The position numbers and the translations under genes are program-made. From NCBI GenBank assembly GCA_963849635.1, contig CAWKIA010000030.1, forward strand, positions 186,001 through 250,000: 64,000 bases of DNA, given 5' to 3'. The stretch's first letter is position 1. The number at the start of each line of letters is the position of its first letter. Source of the DNA: CAVRUD01 sp963849635 (GTDB taxonomy: Bacteria; Chloroflexota; Chloroflexia; Thermomicrobiales; UBA6265). A model generated the notes under the pieces. The model did no database searches and was not told where the DNA came from. It worked only from the letters and a program-made list of their open reading frames with translations. Of this stretch, positions 26,842-35,760 are shown in pieces.

Positions 26842-27115
26842 CACCCGGTGCCCGGCATCCGCGTCCGGCTCCCGGCATACGATGCCCGAGGAGTGTCGAT
26901 GTCGCCCCGCTCTCCCCTGTCATCCCGAGCCTGCCGAGGGATCTAGAGGGAGACGATGCTGCGCACTTGCCGCCGTCTTCGAGAGGACAATGCCGTTTTC
27001 CTCCAAAGCCGGAGCGTTTTCGCCGCTCCGTACCCATCGAGATCCCTCGACAAGCTCGGGATGACACCGTAGTGATCGGCTCTGTTCCTGACGCCGACCG
27101 CCGACCGCCGTCACC
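26842..27115. repeat. Family A element (copy 3) with heptad-repeat flanks
   Basis: The 145-bp core at 26920-27064 has ends TCATCCCGAGCCTGCCGAGG and TCCCTCGACAAGCTCGGGAT (inverse). The left flank 26842-26876 shows degenerate heptads CACCCGG, TGCCCGG, CATCCGC, GTCCGGC, TCCCGGC. The right flank 27088-27115 shows CTGACGC, CGACCGC twice, CGTCACC, ending about 60 nt before purD. Confidence 0.75.
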
Positions 27116-27182
27116 CATCTCCCTCCGTCTATAGTTGTCCGTACACATTGGCAGGCGAGCGGTGAAGGAGGCCCGGGTGGGG

Positions 27183-28448
27183 ATGCGGATCATGGTGGTC
27201 GGGAGCGGCGCGCGCGAGCACGCCCTCTGCTGGAAGCTGGCCCAGAGCCCTGAGACGGACGCGCTCTGGTGCGCCCCCGGTAATCCCGGCACCGCGACGG
27301 TCGCGACTAACCTCCCCGTGTCGGTCAACGACCTCGATGGCGTCGTCGCCGCTGCCAAAGGGCACCGGATCGACCTCGTGGTCATCGGTCCAGAAGAGCC
27401 GCTTGCCCTCGGCATCGCCGACCGCCTCTCCGTGGCAGGCATCCCCGTCTGTGGACCGTCCGCCGCCGCCGCCCGCATCGAGAGCAGCAAGTCCTGGGCG
27501 AAGGAGATTATGCGCGCCGCCGGTGTGCCCACGGCGGGAGCGATCGTCGTCACCGATCTCAGCCAGGCGCTCGCCGCCCTGCCGGAGACGGGCTACCCGG
27601 TCGTCCTCAAAGCGGACGGCCTCGCCGCCGGCAAAGGCGTTGTCATCGCCGCTACCCGGGAGGAGGCAGCCGGCGTCCTCACCGCGTTCATGGAAGGGGG
27701 CTCCCTGGGCGCGGCCGGCAGCACCGTCCTGATCGAGGAGCATCTCACCGGGCAGGAGATCTCCGTCTTCGGCCTCAGCGACGGAGAGACCGTCGTGACC
27801 TTTGGCGTGGCCTGCGATTACAAGCGCGCCGGCGATGGCGACGCCGGTCCGAACACGGGCGGCATGGGCGCGTATGCCCCCGTCCCGGCCGTCGATGCGG
27901 CGCTCCTGCACACGATCGAGATGACCATCCTCCAACCAACGATCAGGGAGATGGCCGCTCAGGGCGCTCCCTTTCGGGGCATCCTCTACGCCGGGCTGAT
28001 CCTGACGACCGATGGCCCCAAGGTAATCGAGTTCAACGCCCGCCTCGGCGACCCGGAAACCCAGGTTGTTCTCCCGCTCCTTGACGCCGACCTGCTCACC
28101 CTCTTCGCCGCCGTCGCTCACGGCACCCTTGCCTCCGTGATCACGCCGCTCCCGCCCGCCCGGGCCGCCGTCACCGTCGTCCTCGCCTCCGGCGGATACC
28201 CTGGTCCATACCCGACCGGCGTTCCGGTCATCGGCCTGGACACCGTCCCGGAAGACGTCCTCGTCTTCCACGCCGGCACAACCCGAGACCCTGGCGGCAA
28301 AGTGGTCACGTCGGGTGGACGTGTCCTCTCGGTCGTCGGCACCGGACCGGACCTAGCCGCCGCCCGCGCTCGCGCCTACGCCGGCGTCGCTGCAATCACC
28401 TTTCAGGGAGCACATCACCGCACCGACATTGCCCTCCGGGAAACGTAG
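27183..28448 (+). CDS. purD: Phosphoribosylamine-glycine ligase
   Basis: A 421-residue ATP-grasp enzyme of purine synthesis that joins glycine to 5-phosphoribosylamine. The N-terminal domain begins MRIMVVGSGAREHALCWKLA. The ATP-grasp part has KSWAKEIMRAAGVPTA, YPVVLKADGLAAGKGVVIA and LTGQEISVFGLSDG. The PurD signature is NTGGMGAYAPVP, with GILYAGLILTTDGPKVIEFN and ARLGDPETQVVLPLL. AAGGAGG lies 5 nt before an in-frame GTG at 27177 and 11 nt before this ATG, so the start may be two codons earlier. No other purine genes are adjacent. Confidence 0.96.
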   Translation: MRIMVVGSGAREHALCWKLAQSPETDALWCAPGNPGTATVATNLPVSVNDLDGVVAAAKGHRIDLVVIGPEEPLALGIADRLSVAGIPVCGPSAAAARIESSKSWAKEIMRAAGVPTAGAIVVTDLSQALAALPETGYPVVLKADGLAAGKGVVIAATREEAAGVLTAFMEGGSLGAAGSTVLIEEHLTGQEISVFGLSDGETVVTFGVACDYKRAGDGDAGPNTGGMGAYAPVPAVDAALLHTIEMTILQPTIREMAAQGAPFRGILYAGLILTTDGPKVIEFNARLGDPETQVVLPLLDADLLTLFAAVAHGTLASVITPLPPARAAVTVVLASGGYPGPYPTGVPVIGLDTVPEDVLVFHAGTTRDPGGKVVTSGGRVLSVVGTGPDLAAARARAYAGVAAITFQGAHHRTDIALRET

Positions 28449-28508
28449 GGTTTCGCACGGTCCCCGCGAGAGCCGCGCGACTGCCTCGCCCCACTGCGAT
28501 GGGATGAT

Positions 28509-28534
28509 GTAACCGGACGCTGGAGTTGTGTGTC
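28509..28534 (+). promoter_or_regulatory. Candidate ECF-type autoregulatory promoter
   Basis: GTAACC (28509-28514), 16 nt, TGTC (28531-28534), 26 nt before the sigma-factor start. AAC/TGTC-like boxes at this spacing are usual for promoters read by ECF sigma factors, so self-activation is plausible. Confidence 0.4.
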
Positions 28535-28559
28535 TCCTATCTGGCGGAGGAGTCACGGC

Positions 28560-29159
28560 ATGGCGCTAGCGATCTTCGACGATGACGAGGCGCGAATGCG
28601 GTCGGACGAAGAGTGGGTCGCGGTCGCGCTCAAAGACATGAGCGCGTTCGCCCACCTCTATGGTCGCTACTACTTGCCCATTTACCAGTACTGCCGTCTT
28701 CGCCTCCAGAGCGCCCAGGAGACGGAAGACGCGACCAACGAAACGTTTGAGCGGGCGATGCGCAGCCTCGCGGGATTTCGAGGCGGGTCGTTCCGGTCAT
28801 GGCTGTTCAGCATCGCGGCGAACCACGTGCGCAATACCGCCCGCGACCGCCGGCCGATGCTCCCGCTGCCTTCTGGACCGGAGTCTCCGGATCTCGACCC
28901 GATGATCTCTCCAGAGGAAGCCGCGCTCGCCCGTGAACGGGCGCAGGTGATGCAGGACCGGCTCGCGGCGTTGTCGGAGGGCCAGCGTCGGGTCGTGGAG
29001 TTGCGGTTGGTGGGGCTGTCGGCACCGGATATCGCCGATGTATTCGGGATGTCGGTGTCGGCGGTGAAGGTGGCGCAGTGGCGCGCGTTCAAGCGGTTAC
29101 GTGACCTGTTGGACGGGGAGGACAAAGACGCAGGCAGCAAGGAGACGACCGATGTCTAA
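28560..29159 (+). CDS. ECF-type RNA polymerase sigma factor
   Basis: 199 residues with sigma region 2 (MSAFAHLYGRYYLPIYQYCR, ETEDATNETFERAMRSL, FRSWLFSIAANHVRNTARDR) and region 4 (LSEGQRRVVELRLVGLSAPD, IADVFGMSVSAVKVAQWRAF). GGAGGAG lies 7 nt before the ATG. The stop overlaps the next start by 8 nt (ATGTCTAA), so the two proteins are translationally coupled. The partner is probably its regulator. Confidence 0.93.
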   Translation: MALAIFDDDEARMRSDEEWVAVALKDMSAFAHLYGRYYLPIYQYCRLRLQSAQETEDATNETFERAMRSLAGFRGGSFRSWLFSIAANHVRNTARDRRPMLPLPSGPESPDLDPMISPEEAALARERAQVMQDRLAALSEGQRRVVELRLVGLSAPDIADVFGMSVSAVKVAQWRAFKRLRDLLDGEDKDAGSKETTDV

Positions 29160-30195
29160 CTTGCCGAACAGGGCCGAGGCAAACCATTTCTCCTTTGATC
29201 TGGACGACTCCGCGGAATGGGATTCCTCCGACCTCTCGCCATCCACTCGCGACAACTTCGAAGCGATGGACCGGTGGCTTGATCGAGTTGTTGCCAGGGA
29301 GAAGAACGTGCGGAAAGGGGATGGGCCATCGTCTTCGCTGCCCACAGTCGTCGATCTCTTCGCGGAATTGCCCGCGCCGCGGCCGAAGTTCATGACCGAA
29401 TTGTGGGATCGGCTGGCGACCACGCTACAGATCGCGTTGCCGGCAAATGAGCCAGGGGTGGAAATGGCTACTGCGGCTCTCGTGACCAATCCTGACACGA
29501 TCCGGGTCTTGATCGTCGAGTCGGAGCCACTCTTGCGGCGGGGGTTGGCCGGTGCTCTGTCGACCAGCGACTGCATGCAGGTCGTCGGCAGCGTTCGCAC
29601 CGCCGCGGAGGGCTATCGCCTGGCTGACGATGTCACTCCCGATGTCACCCTGGTCGGCACAACGCTCATTGACGCGACCGGCCTCGCCTGCGCCAAGGAA
29701 ATGCGTCGTCGCTTCCCCAGCCTCGCGGTTGTCGTGATGAGTTCGCACGAGTCTGACGACGAACTTTTCCACGCGATCAGGGCTGGCGCGGCCGCTTACT
29801 GTGGCAAGGACATCTCCGAAGAGCGCCTCATCGAGCTGATCGAGCGCTCCGCCACGGGCGAGTACGTCATCAACAGTCAGCTCCTTGATCGACCGTATGT
29901 GGCCTCTCGGGTGCTCGATCAGTTCCGAACGATCAGCAATGTTGATGTGGTCCAGAAGAGTGCCTTCGCCCCCCTCACCGGCCGGGAACTTGAGATCCTG
30001 CGCAAGATCAGCGATGGGTTGACCAATACCGAGATCGGGTATGACCTCGGGATTTCGGCCCAGACGGTCAAGAACCACATCACCTCAATTCTGCGCAAGC
30101 TGGCGGTCAACGACCGCACCCACGCGGTGGTGACAGCAATACGCAAGGGGTGGATCCCGCTCAACGATCAGTTGGGCACCGGGTCGACCGGGTAG
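29152..30195 (+). CDS. Pseudo-receiver/LuxR-type regulator with sigma-partner-like N-terminus
   Basis: 347 residues. Residues 1-110 form an acidic linker with LFAELPAPRPKFMTELWDRL, a segment I associate with proteins encoded beside ECF sigma factors in this phylum. Residues 115-235 are a receiver-like domain with degenerate chemistry: VLIVESEPLLRRG replaces the usual acidic pair DD by ES, and in PDVTLVGTTLIDATG the phospho-acceptor Asp position is Gly. The conserved Lys is kept (YCGKDIS). Residues 275-340 are a LuxR helix-turn-helix (LTGRELEILRKISDGLTNTE, IGYDLGISAQTVKNHITSIL). It is coupled to the sigma gene, so it probably modulates the sigma output without phosphorylation. Confidence 0.85.
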   Translation: MSNLPNRAEANHFSFDLDDSAEWDSSDLSPSTRDNFEAMDRWLDRVVAREKNVRKGDGPSSSLPTVVDLFAELPAPRPKFMTELWDRLATTLQIALPANEPGVEMATAALVTNPDTIRVLIVESEPLLRRGLAGALSTSDCMQVVGSVRTAAEGYRLADDVTPDVTLVGTTLIDATGLACAKEMRRRFPSLAVVVMSSHESDDELFHAIRAGAAAYCGKDISEERLIELIERSATGEYVINSQLLDRPYVASRVLDQFRTISNVDVVQKSAFAPLTGRELEILRKISDGLTNTEIGYDLGISAQTVKNHITSILRKLAVNDRTHAVVTAIRKGWIPLNDQLGTGSTG

Positions 30196-30265
30196 TCCAT
30201 ATTGGGAAGAGGCTGGATTGCCGCTCGAAACGTACGACGCACGGTCCCCCCGGCTGTCTATCCTG

Positions 30266-31273
30266 CTAGACGGGGATGCACTCGAGGATGGCGTTGCGCT
30301 GGGTGGGGATGACCCGATCGAGACGGAACCCGGATCGATCGAGGAGGGCGCGGTATTCCGATTCGGTGCGCTCGCGGCCGCCGATGCGGGCAAGCATCGT
30401 AATGTCGATCATAACCGGCTCCATGCCAGGATCGCCTGCGGCTGGGAGGAGCAGTTCGATGAGGAGGAGGCGTCCGTGAGGCATGATCGCTCGGTGGCAG
30501 GTGCTCAGAATCGTCTCGGACCGGGCGTCGTCCCAGTCGTGGATGATCGAGCGGAGGAGGTAGCAGTCGCCGCCGGCGGTGACCCGTTCGAAGAAGTCAC
30601 CCCCGTCGAACTGGACGCGGTCGCTCATGTCGGCGGTTCGGATGGTCTCCTCCGCGTCTGGGCGGGAGTGGGGGAGATCGAAGATGACACCGTTCGGTCC
30701 AGGATAAGCCCCGAGAATTTCTGCCAGCAGTGATCCGTTCCCACCCCCGACATCGACGATTGTGCTGAACGACGCGAAGTCGTAGGCAGCGGCGACGGCG
30801 GGTGCGGCTGTCGGCCGATTGGCCATGAATTCGTTGTAGACGGACGCCGCGTCCGGGTTGGCGTCAAGGTAGGCAAAGGCCGACATGCCGTAGACGTGAT
30901 CGAAGGCCGTCTCGCCGGTCCGGACGGTGTGGAGGAGGTTGCCCCAGGCGCGTTGGATCATCTCGTGGCCCCACAGGCGGGCGGTCGGACGCAGCGAGTC
31001 TGGCCGGTCGCTGCGCAGGCAATCGCCGACCGGGGTTAGGCCGAAGCGACCATTGTTCCCCTGGTCCAACACACCAAACTGGGCGAGCCCACGTAGGACG
31101 CGATGGAGTGCGTCGGTGTCGGCACCGAGTTCGGCGGCCAGATCGGCGCTATCTCGCGGGCCGGAGACGAGGAGATCGGAGACGCCGAGTTCGGCCATCA
31201 CGTAGAGCAGGTGGGTACCGCGGAAGCCCATGACCATTTGGCGAGCAATTGCTGCCGGTGCATCGTCTGCCAT
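30266..31273 (-). CDS. SAM-dependent O-methyltransferase (plant-COMT/hydroxyneurosporene type)
   Basis: 335 residues. The N-terminal winged-helix dimerisation domain (THLLYVMAELGVSDLLVSGP, LAAELGADTDALHRVLRGLA) precedes a Rossmann domain with SAM motif FSTIVDVGGGNGSLLAEIL, DRVQFDGGDFFE, YLLRSIIHDWDDARSETIL and RLLLIELLLP. This is the family of acetylserotonin, hydroxyneurosporene and polyketide O-methyltransferases. The substrate is not evident. The start follows AAGGAG by 7 nt and a good promoter lies just upstream. Confidence 0.92.
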   Translation of the reverse strand: MADDAPAAIARQMVMGFRGTHLLYVMAELGVSDLLVSGPRDSADLAAELGADTDALHRVLRGLAQFGVLDQGNNGRFGLTPVGDCLRSDRPDSLRPTARLWGHEMIQRAWGNLLHTVRTGETAFDHVYGMSAFAYLDANPDAASVYNEFMANRPTAAPAVAAAYDFASFSTIVDVGGGNGSLLAEILGAYPGPNGVIFDLPHSRPDAEETIRTADMSDRVQFDGGDFFERVTAGGDCYLLRSIIHDWDDARSETILSTCHRAIMPHGRLLLIELLLPAAGDPGMEPVMIDITMLARIGGRERTESEYRALLDRSGFRLDRVIPTQRNAILECIPV

Positions 31274-31306
31274 TGTTGTGCTCCTTGGCTGTAATCTAGC
31301 ATGCTC

Positions 31307-31334
31307 ACTATACGCCAGGACCGCGTGAAGTCAA
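31307..31334 (-). promoter_or_regulatory. Promoter of the O-methyltransferase gene
   Basis: On the minus strand TTGACT (31329-31334), 16 nt, TATAGT (31307-31312), 34 nt before the start codon. The -10 matches consensus in five of six positions. Confidence 0.65.
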
Positions 31335-31640
31335 TGAGAATCGATGTTTCTATGGCTGAGAATACTTATTTTTTTAGACGACATTCGCTTGGAAGCCAAT
31401 TTCTGTTTGACTAGTCGAACGCGAATGATCGTTGGTTTCGCTTCTGCTCGGTCATGGGGCAGACCGAAGAGCAACTGCAGGTCGACCCAGGGACCGTGGC
31501 TTTGGACGAACGCGGCGTGGAGCGTCACCTGCTCGTCGAGGTCATACATGTGGCGTGCCCCGGACCCGGATTGGGAATGCGCTGCGACCGCCCCATACGC
31601 GACGCGACGTTGCGCGGCTATCATCCCGGCGACGCCGTAC
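31335..31640. other. Intergenic stretch without a convincing gene
   Basis: The first 100 bp are unusually AT-rich for this genome. A minus-strand frame from 31549 (MYDLDEQVTLHAAFVQSHGP) to 31331 and an overlapping plus-strand frame from 31454 are both open, but neither shows a recognisable domain or a clear ribosome-binding site. I would not call either a gene. Confidence 0.3.
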
Positions 31641-31693
31641 CCTGATGTCAATGCCCTCATCCCGGTGGTGCTGGCCTCGCTCCGGGAAACCCT

Positions 31694-32395
31694 TTGTCCG
31701 TTTTCGGCTCGCTGGTGACCGGGACCTATGAGCCGGGGATCAGCGATGTCGATTTCATGGCGGCCTTGACGGACGATCTAGACGAGGCGGAGGTGGAGCG
31801 GATCACCCGGATGCACGCCGAGATCATAGCCACGTATCCGGTCTGGACCGAGCGGATCGAGGTCGGGTATCTCTCAGTGAAGACGCTGCGGGCGTTCGTG
31901 CCCGGCAGCCCAATGGGCAGGATCAGCCCGGGGGAGCCATTCCACCTGACGACGGCGGGCGCGGGCTGGATCTTCAATCTCGCCCTCCTACGGGAGCGGG
32001 GCATTGCGATTTGGGGGCCAGACCCAGACGAGTTAGTGGGGCCGATCCCGGCGGCGCGGATGCGGGTGGCCTTGCGGGATCTGATGGAGGGTTGGCGCGC
32101 CTGGCTAGACGAGGAGCCCGACCTGCACGACCTCGGGGCACAGGGATATATGCTTCTGACCATGTGCCGAGCGCGGGCCCTGGCGCAGACGGGCAGTAAT
32201 CTGGGCAAGCTCGAAGCGGCCGCCTGGGCGGAGCGCGAGCTACCGGCATCGGCGTCCCTGATCGCGAGGGCGATCGGTTGGCGGCGGGCCGTCGCCCTGG
32301 GCGAGCCAATCGCGGAGGATCCAGATCAGACGCTGCCGGAGGTACTCGACTTCGTGCGAGTGTCGATTGATGTGGTACTTGGCCAGGCGAACTAA
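31694..32395 (+). CDS. Aminoglycoside nucleotidyltransferase-like protein (AadA type), 5' end broken
   Basis: The frame starts abruptly with SVFGSLVTGTYEPGISDVDF, the nucleotidyltransferase motif (Gly-Ser, then Asp-x-Asp). The C-terminal helical domain matches DUF4111 of AadA-type adenylyltransferases (GYMLLTMCRARALAQTGSNL, KLEAAAWAERELP). The expected N-terminal helix (VNALIPVVLASLRETL) is present just upstream in another frame (31645-31693), so the 5' end has a frameshift with some bases lost. The only start in this frame is TTG at 31694. Whether it confers resistance is unknown. Relatives include many chromosomal genes of unknown substrate. Confidence 0.75.
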   Translation: MSVFGSLVTGTYEPGISDVDFMAALTDDLDEAEVERITRMHAEIIATYPVWTERIEVGYLSVKTLRAFVPGSPMGRISPGEPFHLTTAGAGWIFNLALLRERGIAIWGPDPDELVGPIPAARMRVALRDLMEGWRAWLDEEPDLHDLGAQGYMLLTMCRARALAQTGSNLGKLEAAAWAERELPASASLIARAIGWRRAVALGEPIAEDPDQTLPEVLDFVRVSIDVVLGQAN

Positions 32396-32414
32396 CCAGG
32401 GCGGACGGGTTACC

Positions 32415-32846
32415 CTAGCTCGGCGGCGCCTTGGTCACGCGGTCGTCGCCGTGCCGGTGGATGGCTTTCCACGCGCCGTCTTCGCGCCGGAAGATCAGGG
32501 TGGCGCGGACCATGAAATCGGCCGGCTCAGACCGGCCCACGAACTGCCCCCGCCACCGCTCGACGAACACTCCGTACGCCATGTCGCCGGTCACGGTGAG
32601 GAAGACGGGGTCGCTCGTGACCGTGCCCGGACCGGGGACGAGTTGCGCCGCCACCCAGTCCCAGCGGTGACCGACCTCCGCCCAGCCGCTTTCGACGCCG
32701 CCCCAGAAGCCGCATTGGCTGATGGCGTCGCCGTGGGAGCACAGGGCCTTCATCGGGTCGGGGTTGCCGTTGGCGACCGCCGTCAGTGCCTCGCCGAGTT
32801 GCCCCAAGAACGGTCGCAGGGTCTCAGGAATGAGCCGCTCTTCCAT
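32415..32846 (-). CDS. NTF2/SnoaL-like fold protein
   Basis: 143 residues reading as a SnoaL/DUF4440-like domain: LGQLGEALTAVANGNPDPMK, SHGDAISQCGFWGGVESGWA, VTGDMAYGVFVERWRGQF, FMVRATLIFRREDGAWKAIH and RHGDD. Such proteins are small ligand-binding or isomerase folds, often with ketosteroid-isomerase relatives. The ATG at 32846 is preceded by AAAGGGA. A longer frame to 32903 adds non-homologous residues. It is convergent with the nucleotidyltransferase gene, 19 bp apart. Confidence 0.82.
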   Translation of the reverse strand: MEERLIPETLRPFLGQLGEALTAVANGNPDPMKALCSHGDAISQCGFWGGVESGWAEVGHRWDWVAAQLVPGPGTVTSDPVFLTVTGDMAYGVFVERWRGQFVGRSEPADFMVRATLIFRREDGAWKAIHRHGDDRVTKAPPS

Positions 32847-33060
32847 AGATTGTCCCTTTCTCTGTGAGAGTGCCAACGTAGGCGATTGCTCGACGTTCGT
32901 CAATTCGTCGACCAGAGCTGGTCCCTAACTTCGTGAGGGCAGAGGCCCATCGACGTGGTAGTCGTGCATCCCGAGAGAGAGCGTAGAGGGTTACATAATT
33001 ACGGCATCGATTCCCGCGAAAATGGGACCGAACGGTACCTCCACGTTATCCATCTATCGC

Positions 33061-33088
33061 TTGACGTTTGCGCTACGTCCTGTAGATT
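33061..33088 (+). promoter_or_regulatory. Promoter upstream of the GT2 gene
   Basis: TTGACG (33061-33066), 16 nt, TAGATT (33083-33088), about 140 nt before the glycosyltransferase start. The 32850-33229 gap is otherwise empty apart from several short ATT-rich palindromes and is more AT-rich than the genes around it. Confidence 0.5.
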
Positions 33089-33229
33089 GAAATCTGTTGC
33101 GGGCGAGCAATTCTCGGCGCAATGCGGGGAATTGGGAATTTCGCGATTGCCATGGGAATCCGCGAACGTAACGGCGTGGCTATAGTCAGTGCGGATGCGG
33201 GTCACGCCTAAAGGACTGTTACCACCGCG

Positions 33230-35443
33230 ATGCTGAATCGCGTCAACGCCCCGGCCGGATTTCGCCGCGCCGAACCTGGCAGTGCGGCCCCGTGGGAGCA
33301 CGCGCGCAAAGCGCCCCGGCCCCGGTTCGAGGCTGGCGTTACCATTTTCATGCTCCTCGCCACCATTGCGGGCAGTATCCTCTTCGCGGGAGACATGCTT
33401 GAGACGGGGATCGGCTTCTGGGAAGACCGGTCGTGGATTGACGTGGGCCGTCTGGCGCTGTTCGCCGGGATAATCCTGATCCTCGGCTACGGGAATCTGG
33501 TCTACCAGTTTTCCCGGCTGGGTTACTACGTCCGCCTCCGTCGCCACCGGCCGACCGCCTACGATGAACTCGTCCAGGCCACCGCGGGGCTACCGGCGCC
33601 GCCGGTCGTGGTGATGGTGCCGTCCTTCCGCGAGGACCCACGCACGATCCGGCAGACGCTCCTCTCGGCGGCCTTGCAGGATTATCCGAATCGCCGGGTG
33701 GTGCTCCTCCTCGACGATCCCCCGCTCCCCACTGAGCCCGAGTATGTTGCCCTGCTGGAGTCGGCGCGGCAGGCTCCGGCCGAGATCATGGCCCTGCTGG
33801 CTGAGCCTGCGAGTCGGGCCCATACCGCCTACGAGGCTTTCCTGGGACGGGTGAAGGGCGGCGAGTTCGATCCGGCGCGGGAGATCGATGCCCTGTTCGT
33901 CGCCCTGGCGGAGGCCGATGCCTGGCTGGCGGCGCAGGCCGCCGCGAACGACCGGGCCGACCACACCGACGACCTCTTTGTCGCCCTCACCTACGAGGGC
34001 GCCCGTTCACTGCTGGCCCAGACGATGCGGCGGCTGCTCGATACCCGGCCGAAAGGCCGGCTGACGTTCACGGATCTCGACCGGGACTTCCGCCGGCTGG
34101 CGGACCTGTTCCAGGTCGAGATCACCTCCTTCGAGCGGAAGCGCTACGCCAACCTCTCCTGGGAGCCGAACAAGGCGGCAAACCTCAATGCCTACCTGGG
34201 GGTTGTCGGCCGCAGGGTGCAGGAGGTCGAGCGGGACGGCGCCCTCTACCTCGAATTCGTCGGCCCGGACGAGTGGGGCAATGGCAGCGTCGTGATTCCG
34301 GACGCCACCTACGTGCTCACCCTCGATGCCGATAGCCTCCTCTCGCCTGACTATGCCCGCCGCCTCGTCGGCCTGATGGAGGCGCCGGGGAATGAGCGAG
34401 TCGCCGTCGCCCAGACCCCCTACAGCGCCATCCCGAACCCGCCCGGCGTGTTGGAGCGGATCGCGGGCGCCACGACCGACCTGCAGTACGTCGTCCACCA
34501 GGGGTTTACCTGGTGCAACGCGACCTTCTGGGTGGGAGCGAACGCGCTGCTGCGCAAGCAGGCGCTGGACGAGATTCGCACCGACGAGACGGAGCGCGGC
34601 TTCCGGGTACCGAAATACATCCAGGACCGGACGGTGATCGAGGACACGGAGTCGACCGTCGATTTGGTCGCCCGTGGCTGGGCGCTGGTGAACTATCCGG
34701 AGCGGCTGGCCTACAGCGCCACACCGCCCGACTTCGGCTCGCTCCTGATCCAGCGGCGACGCTGGGCGAATGGCGGGCTGCTGGTCCTGCCGAAGCTGTG
34801 GCGGTACGCCCGGACGCGGCCGAACCGCTGGCGAAGGTCGCTGGAGATTTTGGTCCGGGCCCACTACCTGGGTTCGATCTGCGGCTCGTCGATCGGCCTC
34901 TTCCTGCTCCTCTTCCTGCCGGTGGAGGCGGGCCTGAGCAGCGTCTGGCTGCCCTTTACCGCCATCCCGTACTTCCTGCTCTGCTGGCGTGATCTGCTCC
35001 AGGCCGGGTACCGGTTGGGTGACATCCTCCGGGTCTACGCCTTCAATATCCTGCTCCTGCCGATCAATCTGGCTGGTGTGGCGAAGTCGATCCAGCAGGG
35101 CTTCACCGGCAAGAAGATCCCGTTCGGGCGGACGCCGAAGGTGGAGGGTCGCACGGCGGCGCCTCGCTGGGCGGTGCTCTCCGAGTGGTTGCTGATGGTC
35201 TACTGCGTGATCGCGGCGGCGTGGGACTACCGCGACGGCCGGGAGATGGAAGCGCTCTTCCTGTCGAGCACGGCGTTGATGCTCGGTTACGCCCTGGTGG
35301 CGTTTGTCGGCCTGCGGGCCAGCGCCCAGGACATCTTCTCCGGCCTCTCGCGGCCGCGCTGGCCGAAGCGGCTGCGGCGGCATTCCCAGGACTCGGTCCC
35401 CCAAGCGCAGCTCTTGCCGAGCGTGGACCCGGGAGGGGATTAG
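33230..35443 (+). CDS. Membrane glycosyltransferase family 2 (cellulose-synthase-like)
   Basis: 737 residues. Two N-terminal spans (FEAGVTIFMLLATIAGSILF, ALFAGIILILGYGNLVY) precede a processive GT2 domain with VVVMVPSFREDPRTIRQTL, LLLDDPP, LTLDADSLLSPDYARRL, VIEDTESTVDLVARGWALV and the QxxRW motif as LIQRRRWANGG. About four spans follow (LFLLLFLPVEAGLSSVWLP, RVYAFNILLLPINLAGVAKS, LMVYCVIAAAWDYRD). An unusual insert of some 150 residues lies between the first motif and the DAD motif. It likely makes an exported polysaccharide. No PilZ domain or export partner is adjacent. Confidence 0.9.
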   Translation: MLNRVNAPAGFRRAEPGSAAPWEHARKAPRPRFEAGVTIFMLLATIAGSILFAGDMLETGIGFWEDRSWIDVGRLALFAGIILILGYGNLVYQFSRLGYYVRLRRHRPTAYDELVQATAGLPAPPVVVMVPSFREDPRTIRQTLLSAALQDYPNRRVVLLLDDPPLPTEPEYVALLESARQAPAEIMALLAEPASRAHTAYEAFLGRVKGGEFDPAREIDALFVALAEADAWLAAQAAANDRADHTDDLFVALTYEGARSLLAQTMRRLLDTRPKGRLTFTDLDRDFRRLADLFQVEITSFERKRYANLSWEPNKAANLNAYLGVVGRRVQEVERDGALYLEFVGPDEWGNGSVVIPDATYVLTLDADSLLSPDYARRLVGLMEAPGNERVAVAQTPYSAIPNPPGVLERIAGATTDLQYVVHQGFTWCNATFWVGANALLRKQALDEIRTDETERGFRVPKYIQDRTVIEDTESTVDLVARGWALVNYPERLAYSATPPDFGSLLIQRRRWANGGLLVLPKLWRYARTRPNRWRRSLEILVRAHYLGSICGSSIGLFLLLFLPVEAGLSSVWLPFTAIPYFLLCWRDLLQAGYRLGDILRVYAFNILLLPINLAGVAKSIQQGFTGKKIPFGRTPKVEGRTAAPRWAVLSEWLLMVYCVIAAAWDYRDGREMEALFLSSTALMLGYALVAFVGLRASAQDIFSGLSRPRWPKRLRRHSQDSVPQAQLLPSVDPGGD

Positions 35444-35698
35444 CTCGGTGCTCGGCGCTCGGCGCTCGGCGTTTCGACGGTGCCCCGACCCACCCAGTCA
35501 TCCCGAGCTTGTCGAGGGATCTAGAGGGGAATGGTGCTTCGGTGCTGGCACGGCATCGGAGAGCGCAATGCTGTGTTCTCGCAGGCCAGAGTTTCTTCGG
35601 ACGAACGCTCCCTTCGAGATCCCTCGACAAGCTCGGGATGACAGGTTATGGGTTGGTTACAGGCGACCATCGTGATCCTGAAGCCTGACGCCTGACGC
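35443..35698. repeat. Family A element (copy 4) between two heptamer arrays
   Basis: The core at 35498-35641 has ends TCATCCCGAGCTTGTCGAGG and TCCCTCGACAAGCTCGGGAT (inverse), near-perfect. The left array 35443-35470 is GCTCGGT then GCTCGGC three times, overlapping the glycosyltransferase stop region. The right array 35678-35698 is CTGAAGC, CTGACGC, CTGACGC. It lies between the GT2 and Ada-AlkA genes. Confidence 0.82.
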
Positions 35699-35760
35699 CT
35701 CCCAACGTCCATGTCCGAAAACCGCGAGACGATCTCCGGTCTGCCTGGGATACTGCAGGA

